Of a stretch of DNA of 64,000 nucleotides, positions 19,577 through 28,830 are shown in pieces (position 1 is the stretch's first letter; every line of letters starts with the position of its first letter). The position numbers were made by a program, and so were the translations under genes. Source of the DNA: JANMZO01 sp963763135 (GTDB lineage: Bacteria > Actinomycetota > Acidimicrobiia > Acidimicrobiales > JANYDT01); contig CAVXNJ010000012.1 in the NCBI GenBank assembly GCA_963763135.1, positions 1,422,560-1,486,559 of the forward strand. Direction: 5' to 3'. The notes beneath the pieces are model-generated. The model did not search any database, was not told the DNA's origin, and worked only from the letters and a program-made list of their open reading frames with translations.

Positions 19577-20718
19577 GTCACGCGATTCCACGCGGTTTCG
19601 TCCACAGATTCCACAGCTTTATCCACAGGCGTGAGATGCGTCGGGCCGGTAGACCGGGCCACTCGGAGAATCGATTCGACCTCGGCCGCCGGCGGAACGA
19701 AGCCTGCCGTCGCCAATAGGGCCTGACCTGCGGGAAGATGGCGTACAAGCGCGTCGCTCCGCTGCGGGTCGAGTTCGGAGAAGACGTCATCGAGCAACAG
19801 TAACGGGGGTTGGCCGAGGCGCTCCGCAAGCAGTCGATGCCCAGCCAGGCGTAGGGCCAACGCCAGAGTCCGCTGTTCCCCCTGCGACGCGTGCGTGCGG
19901 GACGGACGCCCCTCGATGAGTAGTTCGATGTCATCTCGGTGCGGACCGACCAACGAGACCCCGCGGCGCACGTCGTCGGTCCGGCCTTCCGCTAACGCCC
20001 CCGACAGCCCGTCAGAGCGATCGAACCACACCGACCGGTACGTGAGCGTCACCGGAGCCGGACGATCGGCCACATCGCTGTATGCCGTTTCGACGAACGC
20101 CCGCAGGTCGTCGAGCAGGGCGATTCGCGACCGCGCGACATCGGTTCCGACCCGGCTGAGCTTGTCGTCCCAGACGTCGAGCGTGAAACCGACTTCGGCG
20201 CTGATGCGACCGCCCGCCTGTTTGAGCAGGGCATTTCGCTGGCGGAGGACCCGCTCCAGCTCGGTGAGCATCGCCTCGTTACGTGGGTGGAGCATCGTCA
20301 GAAGCTCGTCGAGGTATGACCGACGCTCACCGGGCCCGCCCTTCACCAGAATCAGGTCTTCCGGAGAAAACACCGTGATCCGCAACACGTCACGCAGCTC
20401 GCGGTTGCGCTTCAACGGTTGTTTGTTCACGAGCACCCGGTTTCGACCGGTCATGACGATTTCGGTCTCGACCAGGACGGATCGACCTTCGGCGTCGATC
20501 TCGCCGCGAATGACACTGCGCTCCGCGCCGAGGCGGACCAGGCCCTCCGTCGGAACTCCTCGGAAAGATCCGAGAATCGAGAGGTACCCGGCCGCTTCCA
20601 GCAGGTTCGTTTTGCCCGTTCCGTTGGGCCCGACGACCACCGTCAGGCCAGGTCCGAACACCACTTCAGCTTCGTCGTAGCTCCGAAAGTCGCGGAGCCA
20701 CAGGCGTTGCAGGGTCAT
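19573..20718 (-). CDS. recF: DNA replication and repair protein RecF
   Basis: RecF is an SMC-like ATPase that loads RecA with RecOR at gapped DNA. The 381-residue protein has LWLRDFRSYDEAEVVF, the Walker A motif GPNGTGKTN, the signature region THASQGEQRTLALALRLA and Walker B LLLLDDVFSELD. It is placed between dnaN and dciA, with 58 bases after the dnaN stop and overlap with dciA. Confidence 0.96.
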   Translation of the reverse strand: MTLQRLWLRDFRSYDEAEVVFGPGLTVVVGPNGTGKTNLLEAAGYLSILGSFRGVPTEGLVRLGAERSVIRGEIDAEGRSVLVETEIVMTGRNRVLVNKQPLKRNRELRDVLRITVFSPEDLILVKGGPGERRSYLDELLTMLHPRNEAMLTELERVLRQRNALLKQAGGRISAEVGFTLDVWDDKLSRVGTDVARSRIALLDDLRAFVETAYSDVADRPAPVTLTYRSVWFDRSDGLSGALAEGRTDDVRRGVSLVGPHRDDIELLIEGRPSRTHASQGEQRTLALALRLAGHRLLAERLGQPPLLLLDDVFSELDPQRSDALVRHLPAGQALLATAGFVPPAAEVESILRVARSTGPTHLTPVDKAVESVDETAWNRVT

Positions 20719-20776
20719 CGAACAGCTCGCGAGGTGACCCGGGACCGAGGGCGACCGGTGAGGTGCACCAGACGCG

Positions 20777-21865
20777 TCAAACGCGAACGGGCATCAGGAG
20801 GTAGAGATAATCCGAACGATCAAGCGACCGCAGAACTGCGGGCTTCAGGTTGTCGGTCGTCTCGAGGGTCACGGTCTCCCCGACAGCCGAGTCGACCCCG
20901 GCGATCAGGAACTCGGGGTTGAAGGCCACTGTGAGGTCGGCTCCGGTGTATGTGGCTTCGATCTGCTCGTTGGCCTGGCCGACGTCTTGGGTGATCGCGA
21001 CCAGCTCGAGGCTGTCGGCGCTGAGCTTCAGGCGGACCGGGGTGGCGTCTTTGGCGAGGAGACGTACGCGCTTCAGCGCATCGAGAAAGGCCGACCGGCT
21101 CACGGTCAGCTTGTTCGGCAGCGAGGCCGGAATCAGGTTGCGGTAGGGCGGGTACTGACCCTCGATGAGGCGGGTCATAACCGTGGTTGAACCCACAACA
21201 AACGACGCTTCCCGCTCACCCAGGTGATGGGTCACATCACCCGTGTTGCCGAGCACCCGGGCGACCTCGCCCAGCGCGCGACTGGGGACGAGAACTGTCT
21301 GGCCCTCCTGCAGCACGGTTGTTCCCGGTAGGTCACGAACCGCCAGACGGTACGAGTCGGTGGCGACCAGACGCAGCCCGCCGGCTTCGGCCGCCATGAG
21401 TACACCGGTGAGAATGGGACGCGCATCGTCGTGGCTCGCGGAAGGAATGACCTGCTTTACCGCGTCGGCCAGCTCTGAGGCCGAGATGGTGATTCCACCA
21501 GGGGCCGGGTCAGGCAGCCGTGGAAATTCCTCGACCGGAAGCGTGCGAAGGGAAAACACCGAACGCCCGGCCTCGATCTGCGCCTGCTCCCCGTCGACGG
21601 CCAGCGTCACCGCTCCGGACTCAAGCGACCGGAAGATGTCGGAGCCCAACTTGGCGGGGATTACCGCGCTGCCGTCTTTCAGGCCGGCCACAACCACGTC
21701 GACCATGATCGTGAGATCGAGGTCTGACCCGGTCAGCCGCAGTTGGTCGCCCGAGAGCACCATGCGTACTCCGGAGAGTACGGGCATGGCTGATCGGGAC
21801 GCAACGGCGCGGGCGGCCGTCGAGAAGGCATCGACCAAAACATCACGTTCACAGCGGAGTTTCAC
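20777..21865 (-). CDS. dnaN: DNA polymerase III sliding clamp (beta subunit)
   Basis: This is the ring-shaped clamp that tethers DNA polymerase III. 362 residues with the three-domain clamp pattern: MKLRCERDVLVDAF at the N-terminus, GLRLVATDSYRLAVRDL in domain 2 and the conserved C-terminal end YLLMPVRV. The ATG at 21865 follows the AT-rich part of the dnaN-dnaA gap. It lies between dnaA and recF on the same strand. Confidence 0.97.
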   Translation of the reverse strand: MKLRCERDVLVDAFSTAARAVASRSAMPVLSGVRMVLSGDQLRLTGSDLDLTIMVDVVVAGLKDGSAVIPAKLGSDIFRSLESGAVTLAVDGEQAQIEAGRSVFSLRTLPVEEFPRLPDPAPGGITISASELADAVKQVIPSASHDDARPILTGVLMAAEAGGLRLVATDSYRLAVRDLPGTTVLQEGQTVLVPSRALGEVARVLGNTGDVTHHLGEREASFVVGSTTVMTRLIEGQYPPYRNLIPASLPNKLTVSRSAFLDALKRVRLLAKDATPVRLKLSADSLELVAITQDVGQANEQIEATYTGADLTVAFNPEFLIAGVDSAVGETVTLETTDNLKPAVLRSLDRSDYLYLLMPVRV

Positions 21866-22081
21866 AGTGTTCCTCTATATAGAAAGAGATAAAGAAATAG
21901 CAACAACAGTAATAAGGGTTGTGGATTGTGGAAAGCTCGGCATTATGCCTGCTCACGGGGGTTGTAAGGGTGCGCGAGGTTATCCCCCGCGCGCACAGAC
22001 CCATGAGGACGGCTGGCGCGAGGTGTGGACGACGAGCGATTTATGCACAGATAAGCGCGGTTTTCCACCGGTTTATCCACC
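21866..22081. other. oriC: Probable replication origin (oriC) between dnaN and dnaA
   Basis: The gap has an AT-rich stretch next to dnaN (about 21868-21916, with TATATAG and GATAAAGAAATAG), a candidate unwinding element. A group of DnaA-box-like 9-mers follows: TGTGGATTG (21920), TGTGGAAAG (21927), TTATCCCCC (21980), TGTGGACGA (22024), TTATGCACA (22041), TTTTCCACC (22061) and TTATCCACC (22073, overlapping the dnaA stop). TTATGCACA matches the TTWTNCACA consensus fully. The location between dnaA and dnaN is the usual actinobacterial oriC. It is also where gene orientation changes from mostly minus to mostly plus once dnaA is passed. Confidence 0.8.
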
Positions 22082-23479
22082 GGTCTTAATGACGCGAATG
22101 AGTTCGCTTACCTGGTCGTAGATAGCCCGGCGTTCCTTCATCTGCTCCGTGATCTTTTCCACTGCATGGATCACCGTGGTGTGGTCACGGTCACCGAATT
22201 CGCGGCCGATCATCGGATAACTGAAATCGGTGAGTTCCCGAAACACGTACATTCCGACCTGTCGGGCGGTCACGAGCGGGCGTCGGCGGCTTTGCCCAGT
22301 CAGATCGGCGATAGTGAACCCGAACATCTCGGCGGTCGCGTTCAGGATGGCCTTTGCCGTAACGGGACGGGGCTCGTTGCCGGAAAGAAGGTCAGACAGC
22401 ACGCGCTCAGCCATCGGGAGGTCAAGGGCCACCCGGTTCAAGCCTGCGTACGCACACACACGGTTGAGGGCACCCTCAAGCTCACGGATGTTGTCCTTTA
22501 TATGCGTGCCTATGAAATTGAACACGTCGTCGGGAACCGCTATGCGCTCTCGCTCGGCCTTCTTCCGAAGAATGGCCAGACGGGTCTCGATTTCCGGTGG
22601 CTGAACGTCGGTAATCAATCCCCATTCAAAACGACTCCGCAAACGATCTTCCAGCGTCGCAATGTTCTTGGGCGGACGGTCGCTCGAGATAACAATCTGA
22701 CGGCCCGACTGATGAAGGAAATTGAAGGTGTGGAAGAACTCTTCCTGCGTTCCCTCTTTCCCCTCCATGAACTGAATATCGTCGATGAGCAGCACGTCGC
22801 AGTCATCGCGGTATCGACGTTTGAATCCGCCGGTCGTGTTTGTCTTGATCGCATCGACGAATTCGTTCATGAACGTTTCGGTCGAGACGTATCGGATCCG
22901 GCTGGTGCGGTAGTTCTCCCGCACATAGTGGGCAATCGCTTGGAGCAGGTGGGTTTTCCCCAGCCCGGAATCGCCATAGATGAACAACGGGTTGTACGAG
23001 CGGGCGGGAGTTTCGGCGACCGACATGGCGGCCGCGTGGGCGAAACGGTTCGATGATCCGATAACGAAATCCGCAAACGTGTAGCGCGGGTTGAGAACCA
23101 GGTCACCACTGACCTGCTCGCTGGCTGAACCGAAGGGCAATTGCGGTGCGTGGCTGACGGGATCGGCGACCGGGGGCGGGCTCAGCAGTGGGTCGAGCTC
23201 GAACGTGGGCGCATCTGCGGCACCCGCTTCGAGAACTTCGATGGAGACCGTCATACGTTGGCCGGTCACTTCCAAAAGCACATCGGCGATCAGACCGAGA
23301 TATCTGCTTTCGATCCGCTCTTTGGCGATGGAATGCGCAACGGCCAGGATCAGCCGATGGTCGTCGAGCACGAGCGGACGAGCGGTGGCGAAGCTGCTGT
23401 TCCAGGTCGCGACCGGAAGGCGAGTACGCAGGCGAGCGGCCAATTCTGGCCAGACTGTGGCGTCATCCTCCCCGTTCAT
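22073..23479 (-). CDS. dnaA: Chromosomal replication initiator protein DnaA
   Basis: DnaA binds oriC and opens it. Domain I (WPELAARLRTRLPVATWNSSF) is followed by a linker, the AAA+ domain with Walker A GDSGLGKTHL and Walker B DVLLIDDIQF, sensor regions, and domain IV with the DnaA signature DRDHTTVIHA. The start is the ATG at 23479, preceded by AGGAG about six bases away, rather than the more upstream in-frame codon at 23503. 468 residues, a usual length for actinobacteria without a very long domain II. Confidence 0.98.
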   Translation of the reverse strand: MNGEDDATVWPELAARLRTRLPVATWNSSFATARPLVLDDHRLILAVAHSIAKERIESRYLGLIADVLLEVTGQRMTVSIEVLEAGAADAPTFELDPLLSPPPVADPVSHAPQLPFGSASEQVSGDLVLNPRYTFADFVIGSSNRFAHAAAMSVAETPARSYNPLFIYGDSGLGKTHLLQAIAHYVRENYRTSRIRYVSTETFMNEFVDAIKTNTTGGFKRRYRDDCDVLLIDDIQFMEGKEGTQEEFFHTFNFLHQSGRQIVISSDRPPKNIATLEDRLRSRFEWGLITDVQPPEIETRLAILRKKAERERIAVPDDVFNFIGTHIKDNIRELEGALNRVCAYAGLNRVALDLPMAERVLSDLLSGNEPRPVTAKAILNATAEMFGFTIADLTGQSRRRPLVTARQVGMYVFRELTDFSYPMIGREFGDRDHTTVIHAVEKITEQMKERRAIYDQVSELIRVIKTGG

Positions 23480-23493
23480 GCGCTGTCTCCTGG

Positions 23494-23525
23494 TTTTCCA
23501 CAAGTTCGTCCACAGATGTGGAAAT
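23494..23525. promoter_or_regulatory. DnaA-box-like sites upstream of dnaA, in the dnaA-rpmH gap
   Basis: TTTTCCACA (23494-23502), TCGTCCACA (23506-23514) and, on the other strand, TGTGGAAAT (23517-23525) lie within 50 bases of the dnaA start. This would suit autoregulation of dnaA or extended oriC function. The rest of the 23526-23894 gap is gene-free and should hold the diverging dnaA and rpmH promoters. A direct TTTCAACAG/TTTTCAACAGC repeat is seen near 23684 and 23704. Confidence 0.6.
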
Positions 23526-23894
23526 CATATGAGCACTGATTAGTCGTTCAGTTTGCCGAAGGTCCTGGAATGAATCCGCTGGTCAAACCACTACAACGTC
23601 AGGGCAGCACGGTAGCACTCCATCAAACGTCCGTGTTTCGCCGCGTGGGGTGCTGTCGTTGAGTCGAACGGGGCTCAACGTGTCTTTCAACAGGTCAACG
23701 AGCTTTTCAACAGCTCCTGGGGAAAAGGGCCGTTTCGTCACGGATCGTGGTTCCGTGTGCGGTTTTTGAAGTCGTTGCTTCGCGCACAGTTTCACCCTCT
23801 GGAGCCCGCGACCGGACGACCGGTGTAGTCCGCTATTGTTGTTAGGTTCTGCGAACGGCCTGTACGGACGTTCTCCGCTTACCTAAGGACCGCC

Positions 23895-24029
23895 GTGAAG
23901 CGTACTTTTCAACCCAATGTCCGACGTCGTGCGAAAAAGCATGGCTTCCGTGCCCGTATGTCCACCGCTGGTGGACGCGCCGTTCTGAAGGCTCGCCGAG
24001 CCAAGGGCCGAGCCCGGATCTCTGCCTAG
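23895..24029 (+). CDS. rpmH: 50S ribosomal protein L34
   Basis: The 44-residue protein starts KRTFQPNVRRRAKKHGFR and ends RAKGRARISA, the full L34 sequence pattern and length. GTG start at 23895 with AAGGA six bases upstream. It is first in the rpmH-rnpA-yidD-yidC-jag-rsmG run, with only a one-base gap to rnpA. Confidence 0.98.
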   Translation: MKRTFQPNVRRRAKKHGFRARMSTAGGRAVLKARRAKGRARISA

Positions 24030-24030
24030 C

Positions 24031-24384
24031 GTGCCGTTGCGCGCAGCCTCTGGTCGACTGACGGGTCGTTCGTCATTCCAGCGACTGCGTAGCTCGGGCC
24101 TCCGTGTGCGTCGAGGACCGTTATCGGCCACGGTGCTGCCTACGGAAGGGCCAACCCGCATCGGGTTTGCCCTCCCGACAACGCTCGGAAACGCGGTGGT
24201 TCGCAACCGTCTTCGTCGCCGACTGCGCGCAATAGCCATGTCAAAGCAGGACCTTCCCAAGGCTGACATCGTGATCCGCCCCTCTCCAGCTTGTGTGACC
24301 CTCACGTATGCGGGTCTAGAGGCTGTATTCAGCGATCTCGTGGCCAAGATCACCGACACTCTTGTGGCACGGAATTCGCAATGA
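24031..24384 (+). CDS. rnpA: Ribonuclease P protein component
   Basis: This is the protein subunit of RNase P, which trims the 5' ends of tRNA precursors. 117 residues with the family core IGFALPTTLGNAVVRNRLRRRLR, including the RNR motif, and a C-terminal ADIVIRPSPAC-like strand. GTG start one base after rpmH. Its stop overlaps the yidD ATG. Confidence 0.95.
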   Translation: MPLRAASGRLTGRSSFQRLRSSGLRVRRGPLSATVLPTEGPTRIGFALPTTLGNAVVRNRLRRRLRAIAMSKQDLPKADIVIRPSPACVTLTYAGLEAVFSDLVAKITDTLVARNSQ

Positions 24385-24734
24385 AGCCACGCGGCACCGA
24401 CGACGCGATGCACGCACCGACTCCCGTTCCGTCGGCCGATCCTGAGTTGCTCCCGTCTGGGGGGACCGCCGACGGGCCTAGTTCGGGTGCTGATTCCGGC
24501 AACACCGACCCGCGCCTGGTGCAGCGGTTGCTCATCGGTGGGATCCACGTGTACCAGGGCGCTCGCGCCGGTCGGCCGTCGCCGTGCCGGTTTATGCCGT
24601 CGTGTTCGGCATACGGCGAAGAGGCAATTGCCGTTCATGGAGCCGTTAAGGGTTCCCTGCTCACACTGAAACGCATTACGCGCTGTCGCCCGGGAGGCGG
24701 CTTCGGCGTTGACCTCGTTCCTCCCCGCACCTAG
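24381..24734 (+). CDS. yidD: Membrane protein insertion efficiency factor YidD
   Basis: YidD is a small membrane-associated protein that helps YidC insert proteins. The conserved part is IHVYQGARAGRPSPCRFMPSCSAY..A, with the PSCS cysteines, ending in RCRPGGGFGVDLVP. An N-terminal extension of about 45 residues, polar and low in complexity, is longer than in most YidD proteins. ATG at 24381 overlaps the rnpA stop (ATGA), which supports this start. Confidence 0.93.
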   Translation: MKPRGTDDAMHAPTPVPSADPELLPSGGTADGPSSGADSGNTDPRLVQRLLIGGIHVYQGARAGRPSPCRFMPSCSAYGEEAIAVHGAVKGSLLTLKRITRCRPGGGFGVDLVPPRT

Positions 24735-24740
24735 GACACC

Positions 24741-25769
24741 ATGTTCGAGTTTCTCGCAGCCATTCTTTCCTTTTTTTACCAGTTCACACACAGCTACGGT
24801 CTTTCAATCGTCTTGTTGACGGTAGTTGTCCGACTCGTCCTGTTCCCGCTAACGGCCAAGCAGATGCGCTCAATGGCCGCCATGAGCCGGGTTCAGCCCC
24901 AAATCAAGAAGATGCAGGCCGAGTACAAAGACGACCGGCAAAAACTCAACGAAGAGATGATGAAGTTCTACAAGCAGGAAGGGATCAACCCCGCGGCGGG
25001 CTGCTTCCCTCTCCTGCTGCAGCTTCCGGTGTTCTTCGGATTGTTTCGCGTAATCCGTGGTCTCTCTTCGACTGGCCCACTTTCGTTCCTTGCGGTACGG
25101 GTTCCAAAGCCTGACTATCTCGGCAAGGACTCTGAGATGTACCGGGCGATTGTGCGTTCCGGCGGCCAACTGCTCTCGTGGGGGTTTGACCTCGCGCAGT
25201 CGGCGAGCGGAACGTGGGGCTCGTCGAAGGCAACCCCGTACCTGATCCTTGTGCTGCTTTACGGAGCGAGCGGGTGGGTTCAGCAGAGCATGGCCAACAA
25301 GCGCAACATGACCCAGGCAACGGGTACCGCCGCCCAGATGCAGCAGATCATGAAGATCTTCCCCTTGTTCATGGCCTTGTTTGCCTGGAGCATGCCCGCC
25401 GGACTCGTCGTGTACTGGTTTGCATCGAACCTGTGGACCATCGGGCAGCAGGAAGTTCTTCACCGCACCATCCCCCGCCACGACCCGAATGCGCCGATCG
25501 ACGTGAAGGACGTGAAGGAGGAGAAGGTGGTTACGAAGGCCTCATCGGGCGCCGCGAAGCTTGGCACCGGGAGCAGCGCCGGCTCGACCACCAAAGGTGT
25601 TGCTCCAACGTCTGGGTCCAACGCGGCTAACCCCCGCAATAAGGCCGGGGCGAAAGACGCCGATCCGAGTGTGGCCAACGGATCTCCAAAAGTAGGCCCC
25701 GTGGCTAAAGGGACGAAGACCCCAACGAGGAACATTCCTTCCTCGTCGGGCAAAAAGAAAGGACGTTAG
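24741..25769 (+). CDS. yidC: Membrane protein insertase YidC
   Basis: YidC inserts and folds membrane proteins, with or without Sec. The 342-residue protein has the short actinobacterial form without a large periplasmic domain: a first helix, LLTVVVRLVLFPLTAKQMRSM with the conserved hydrophilic-groove Arg, the cytoplasmic coiled region IKKMQAEYKDD.KLNEEMMKFYKQEGINPAAGC, then several helices ending in MPAGLVVYWFASNLWTIGQQ. A Ser/Ala/Lys-rich tail of about 80 residues follows. Six bases after yidD; two bases before jag. Confidence 0.96.
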   Translation: MFEFLAAILSFFYQFTHSYGLSIVLLTVVVRLVLFPLTAKQMRSMAAMSRVQPQIKKMQAEYKDDRQKLNEEMMKFYKQEGINPAAGCFPLLLQLPVFFGLFRVIRGLSSTGPLSFLAVRVPKPDYLGKDSEMYRAIVRSGGQLLSWGFDLAQSASGTWGSSKATPYLILVLLYGASGWVQQSMANKRNMTQATGTAAQMQQIMKIFPLFMALFAWSMPAGLVVYWFASNLWTIGQQEVLHRTIPRHDPNAPIDVKDVKEEKVVTKASSGAAKLGTGSSAGSTTKGVAPTSGSNAANPRNKAGAKDADPSVANGSPKVGPVAKGTKTPTRNIPSSSGKKKGR

Positions 25770-25771
25770 GT

Positions 25772-26671
25772 ATGGAGTGGGTAGAGACCACGGGCAAGAC
25801 AGTCGATGAGGCCGTGGAGGCCGCGCTCGATCAGTTAGGCGTAGATCGAGCCGAGGCTGACATAGAAATCCTCGACGAAGCAAAGACCGGACTCTTCGGT
25901 CGCGTGCGTTCCGAAGCTCGGATTCGCGCTCGTGTCGCGCCGGTCAAGCCGCGTGCCAAAGAGGATCGTCGGGAGCGCAAGACCAAGGCTGCCGCATCGC
26001 CAGACGCAACACCGGCTCGCAGCGCTGTTGCCGAGTCCACCGATGCCGCTCCTGCCGCGAAGCCGAAGCGAACCCGGGCCACCTCCACTAAGGCGGCGGC
26101 TGCGGTGGAACCAGCGGCTCCCGTCGCCGAAGTTGCCGCCCGCGCTCCCCGACCCGCCCGGGAACCACGTCCCCCACGCGAGCCACGTGCTCCCCGAGAA
26201 TCGAGTGCCATGCCGAGCCAGGATGTAACCGAAGCTGGAGAAAAATTCCTTACCGGATTGGTTCAGGCATTTGGCCTCTCAGGAACGGTGAGCACCCACG
26301 TGGTCGCCGACGGAATCACTGAGTTCCGTATCAGCGGACCCGACCTGGGTGTGATGATCGGCCCGAAAGCCCAGACCCTGACGGCAATTCAGGACCTGCT
26401 TCGCACGGTTGTCTACTACCAGGTTGAGGGAGACGCTGGTCGACTTCTCCTCGATGTCGGGGGCTACCGGGAACGTCGGCGCCAGGCCTTGGAGGAGTTC
26501 ACGAAGAAGGTCGCCGCTGACGTGCTGGCCAGTGGGGAATCCCGTGCGCTTGAACCCATGAGCCCGGCGGACCGCAAGGTTGTTCACGACACGGCCGGCA
26601 CCATCGACGGAATTGTCTCGCTGTCGGAGGGCGAAGACTCCGCACGTCGGGTCGTCTTGTCGCTCGGCTGA
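25772..26671 (+). CDS. jag: Jag/KhpB RNA-binding protein
   Basis: Jag (KhpB/EloR) binds RNA and is linked to cell-wall elongation and division. The N-terminal Jag-N domain (MEWVETTGKTVDEAVEAAL..LGV near 1-50) is followed by a long Ala/Pro/Arg-rich linker (about 55-145), a KH domain including RISGPDLGVMIGPKAQTL near 190, and an R3H domain near 230-299 (RRRQALEEF, then ESRALEPMSPADRKVVHD). ATG at 25772, two bases after yidC. Confidence 0.93.
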   Translation: MEWVETTGKTVDEAVEAALDQLGVDRAEADIEILDEAKTGLFGRVRSEARIRARVAPVKPRAKEDRRERKTKAAASPDATPARSAVAESTDAAPAAKPKRTRATSTKAAAAVEPAAPVAEVAARAPRPAREPRPPREPRAPRESSAMPSQDVTEAGEKFLTGLVQAFGLSGTVSTHVVADGITEFRISGPDLGVMIGPKAQTLTAIQDLLRTVVYYQVEGDAGRLLLDVGGYRERRRQALEEFTKKVAADVLASGESRALEPMSPADRKVVHDTAGTIDGIVSLSEGEDSARRVVLSLG

Positions 26672-26714
26672 CGGAAAGTCGCTCAACCCGCTGCGGTTGG
26701 GATAAAACTAGATC

Positions 26715-27341
26715 ATGATGAATGTCCGGGAAGCCCTCAGCGTCTCCCGGACATTTGGCTTTCTGGGGCCGGGGCCGGTCGAGGATCACCTGGCCCATGC
26801 GGAGGGATTTCGTGCAGCGATTATCGCTGGAATCGAGTTGCTCGATACGGCGACACCCTCGCACCTGGTCGACCTCGGTACAGGCGGAGGTGTGCCGGGA
26901 CTTCCGCTGATGTTGGACTTTCCCGAGTCGACGTGGGTGTTTCTCGACAGTGCGGAAAAGCGGATGGCAGTGGTTCAGGATCTGCTCGATGAGATGGGAT
27001 TGGCTGATCGGTGTCGGATTCGAACCGGTCGCGCAGAGGAACTCGCACGAGCTGCTGACCTGCGGGGCTGGGCCGACGTAGTGGTGGCACGCGGTTTCGC
27101 CGGACCGGCCGTAACGGCCGAATGCGCCGCTCCCCTGCTGCGGGTCGGCGGAATGCTCGTGGTCAGCGAACCACCCGTCGAATCGAATCGCTGGAACGCC
27201 GACGGGCTCGCGAGCCTCGGCCTTCGCGAATTGATCCGTGTGGAGCAACCCTTTCGCTTCTTCGTGGCTGTACAGACCGAAGAGTGTCCGGACCGTTTCC
27301 CCCGAAGAGTCGGAATCCCCGGAAAGCGACCGCTGTTCTGA
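26715..27341 (+). CDS. rsmG: 16S rRNA (guanine(527)-N(7))-methyltransferase
   Basis: RsmG uses SAM to methylate G527 of 16S rRNA. The 208-residue class I methyltransferase has the SAM site LVDLGTGGGVPGLPL, VFLDSAEKRMAVVQDLLDEMGL, GRAEELA and VVVARGFA, in the correct order and spacing. A second ATG follows the first directly (26715, 26718). It ends the rpmH-rsmG block; parA follows after a long gene-free gap. Confidence 0.94.
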   Translation: MMNVREALSVSRTFGFLGPGPVEDHLAHAEGFRAAIIAGIELLDTATPSHLVDLGTGGGVPGLPLMLDFPESTWVFLDSAEKRMAVVQDLLDEMGLADRCRIRTGRAEELARAADLRGWADVVVARGFAGPAVTAECAAPLLRVGGMLVVSEPPVESNRWNADGLASLGLRELIRVEQPFRFFVAVQTEECPDRFPRRVGIPGKRPLF

Positions 27342-27567
27342 TTTCGCTTCCGCGTATGAAATCCGCTTCTGTGGATTGTCGGTTTGTTGCACGTGGTGGT
27401 TCGGGAGTCGATCTGCTCGTCGCCACGCGCTCCTCGGGTAGGACACTTCCTGAGAGGAAGAGGAACCCTCAGCCCGGTTGCCGACTCTCTGGAAACCTGT
27501 GATCCTCGACCATCGCCACTGTCCTTGACACGACTGTGGTGGTGCAGGACGATGCGGGACGCCGAGC

Positions 27568-27581
27568 GTTCCACGTGAAAC
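27568..27581. promoter_or_regulatory. parS: parS site 1
   Basis: GTTCCACGTGAAAC differs from the universal parS core GTTTCACGTGAAAC at one base. It lies in the gap 1.4 kb before parA, where ParB would bind to start spreading. Confidence 0.85.
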
Positions 27582-28210
27582 CTTCCGCTCGGGTCGGTCG
27601 TGGTTCGGACCGGAGCGCGGATGCGGGCGAGGTCGCGCCGAGGTTTGTCTGGCGGGCTCCGTGACACTGGTGCCAGGTTGCTGGTTCGGGACCCAAACCG
27701 CTCGACCGGTAGGAAGTGGTCAGCCATCCTCAGGTTCGGAGGAGTCCACGAGAGAAGCGGTGCATTGATGCTGTGCCTCTCGGTGGGTGTGATTGTTTGA
27801 CCGGCGCAGTCCTCGGTGGAGTGTCTGATCTAAAGAGGGCCGGGACCCGTGCTAATCAGTGCCTTGTGGGTCAGCGTTCCTACCGCTCCGGAGAAGCAGG
27901 TGATCTCTTGCTGACGGCGAGCGAGGGTTCGAGTCAATCCGTCTGCTTGCAAACGTTGACCGAACGTCCCTAACCGTCGATGACTGGAATGCAGATGGCC
28001 ACCCGTTGCTCAAACGGCCTGGCCTCGCAGACTTCGGTGACCCAGGATCCCCTTTCGGCTCGTGACGATGCGGGGCTGAAGCACTCGGTCTCAGTAGCGC
28101 GGCTGATTATGCGAATCTTTGAAACCCGTAAGTCGGGTCGGAAGGCCTTGCCGGGGCGCATGTTGTTCTTTCGCAGAACATTCCTGACAGGTTGTGTCGC
28201 TCGACATTCC

Positions 28211-28830
28211 TGACACCTGAGTTGGTCACGGGCCATGGTGGTGATAGGGGTGGTTTCTATGGATCTTCGTATGCCGGAACATCGCTGTCGCGGACAACGT
28301 GAACCTCGCGGAGTTCTGCCGGACCTACGGTGAGTCGCCATAACGTTTGGCGTGTGGCGCGCACCGGTTCGAGCGGGAGGCACCGAGCGATGAGAACCCG
28401 GTCGCGAGGGCATCGCGTCGCCGAGCCGAATCGGGTCGGTGTGGTCGAGAACGCGGTCATCGGCCTCCGGAAAGAACCCGGGTATCAGGGGTTGAATAAG
28501 GGGCAGTCCACCATCCCAATGGCATTCTGGCCGTTGGCGGCTGAGGGACCGTCTAGACCGTGCGGTCACGGGTAACGCGATATCGGAGCGCTTACCGACC
28601 GAGCAAATCGGTGGGTATCGTCCTGCCCGACAAGTCCGTGTGGATAGTTCGTCCGAACGTACGATGCGAGCGCTGAGCGGCGGCAGATCGGCAGGGGAGC
28701 GAATCGGGTTGAGATCGATGCAGCTGCCCGTACGCGGGATGCGCGGCGTCGCTGGCCCGCAGCTCGACGAACGTCCTGCTCGTGAGGGCATCCCGATCCT
28801 CCGTCCTGGTTCGATTTACGGGGGCTTCTT
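28211..28830 (+). pseudogene. Degraded IS481-family transposase remnant
   Basis: Pieces of an IS481-type transposase can be read across several frames. They are NVNLAEFCRTYG (about 28299-28334), SRHNVWRVAR (28333-28362), then EPNRVGVVENAVIGLRKEP and GLNKGQSTIPMAFWPLAAEG (to about 28551) and a weak ANRVEIDA-like match near 28700. In intact members of this family the order is a helix-turn-helix (DVCREFGVSR..), a short linker and VVEDAVIGLRKE-like and WHLAAEG-like segments. The copy has frameshifts and stops and lacks the DDE core, so it is dead. The repeated CATTCCTGACA just before it could be part of the left end. The call is from family memory of the pattern, not a search. Confidence 0.55.

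Noticed and set aside
27890..27960. tRNA-like GGTTCGAGTC in the rsmG-parA gap
   Set aside because: No acceptor, D-arm or anticodon stem pairs around it.
27970..28791. 273-codon minus-strand frame in the rsmG-parA gap
   Set aside because: Arg/Ser/Pro-rich with no recognisable motif; the same DNA on the plus strand shows IS481-transposase remnants in pieces, which explains the region better.
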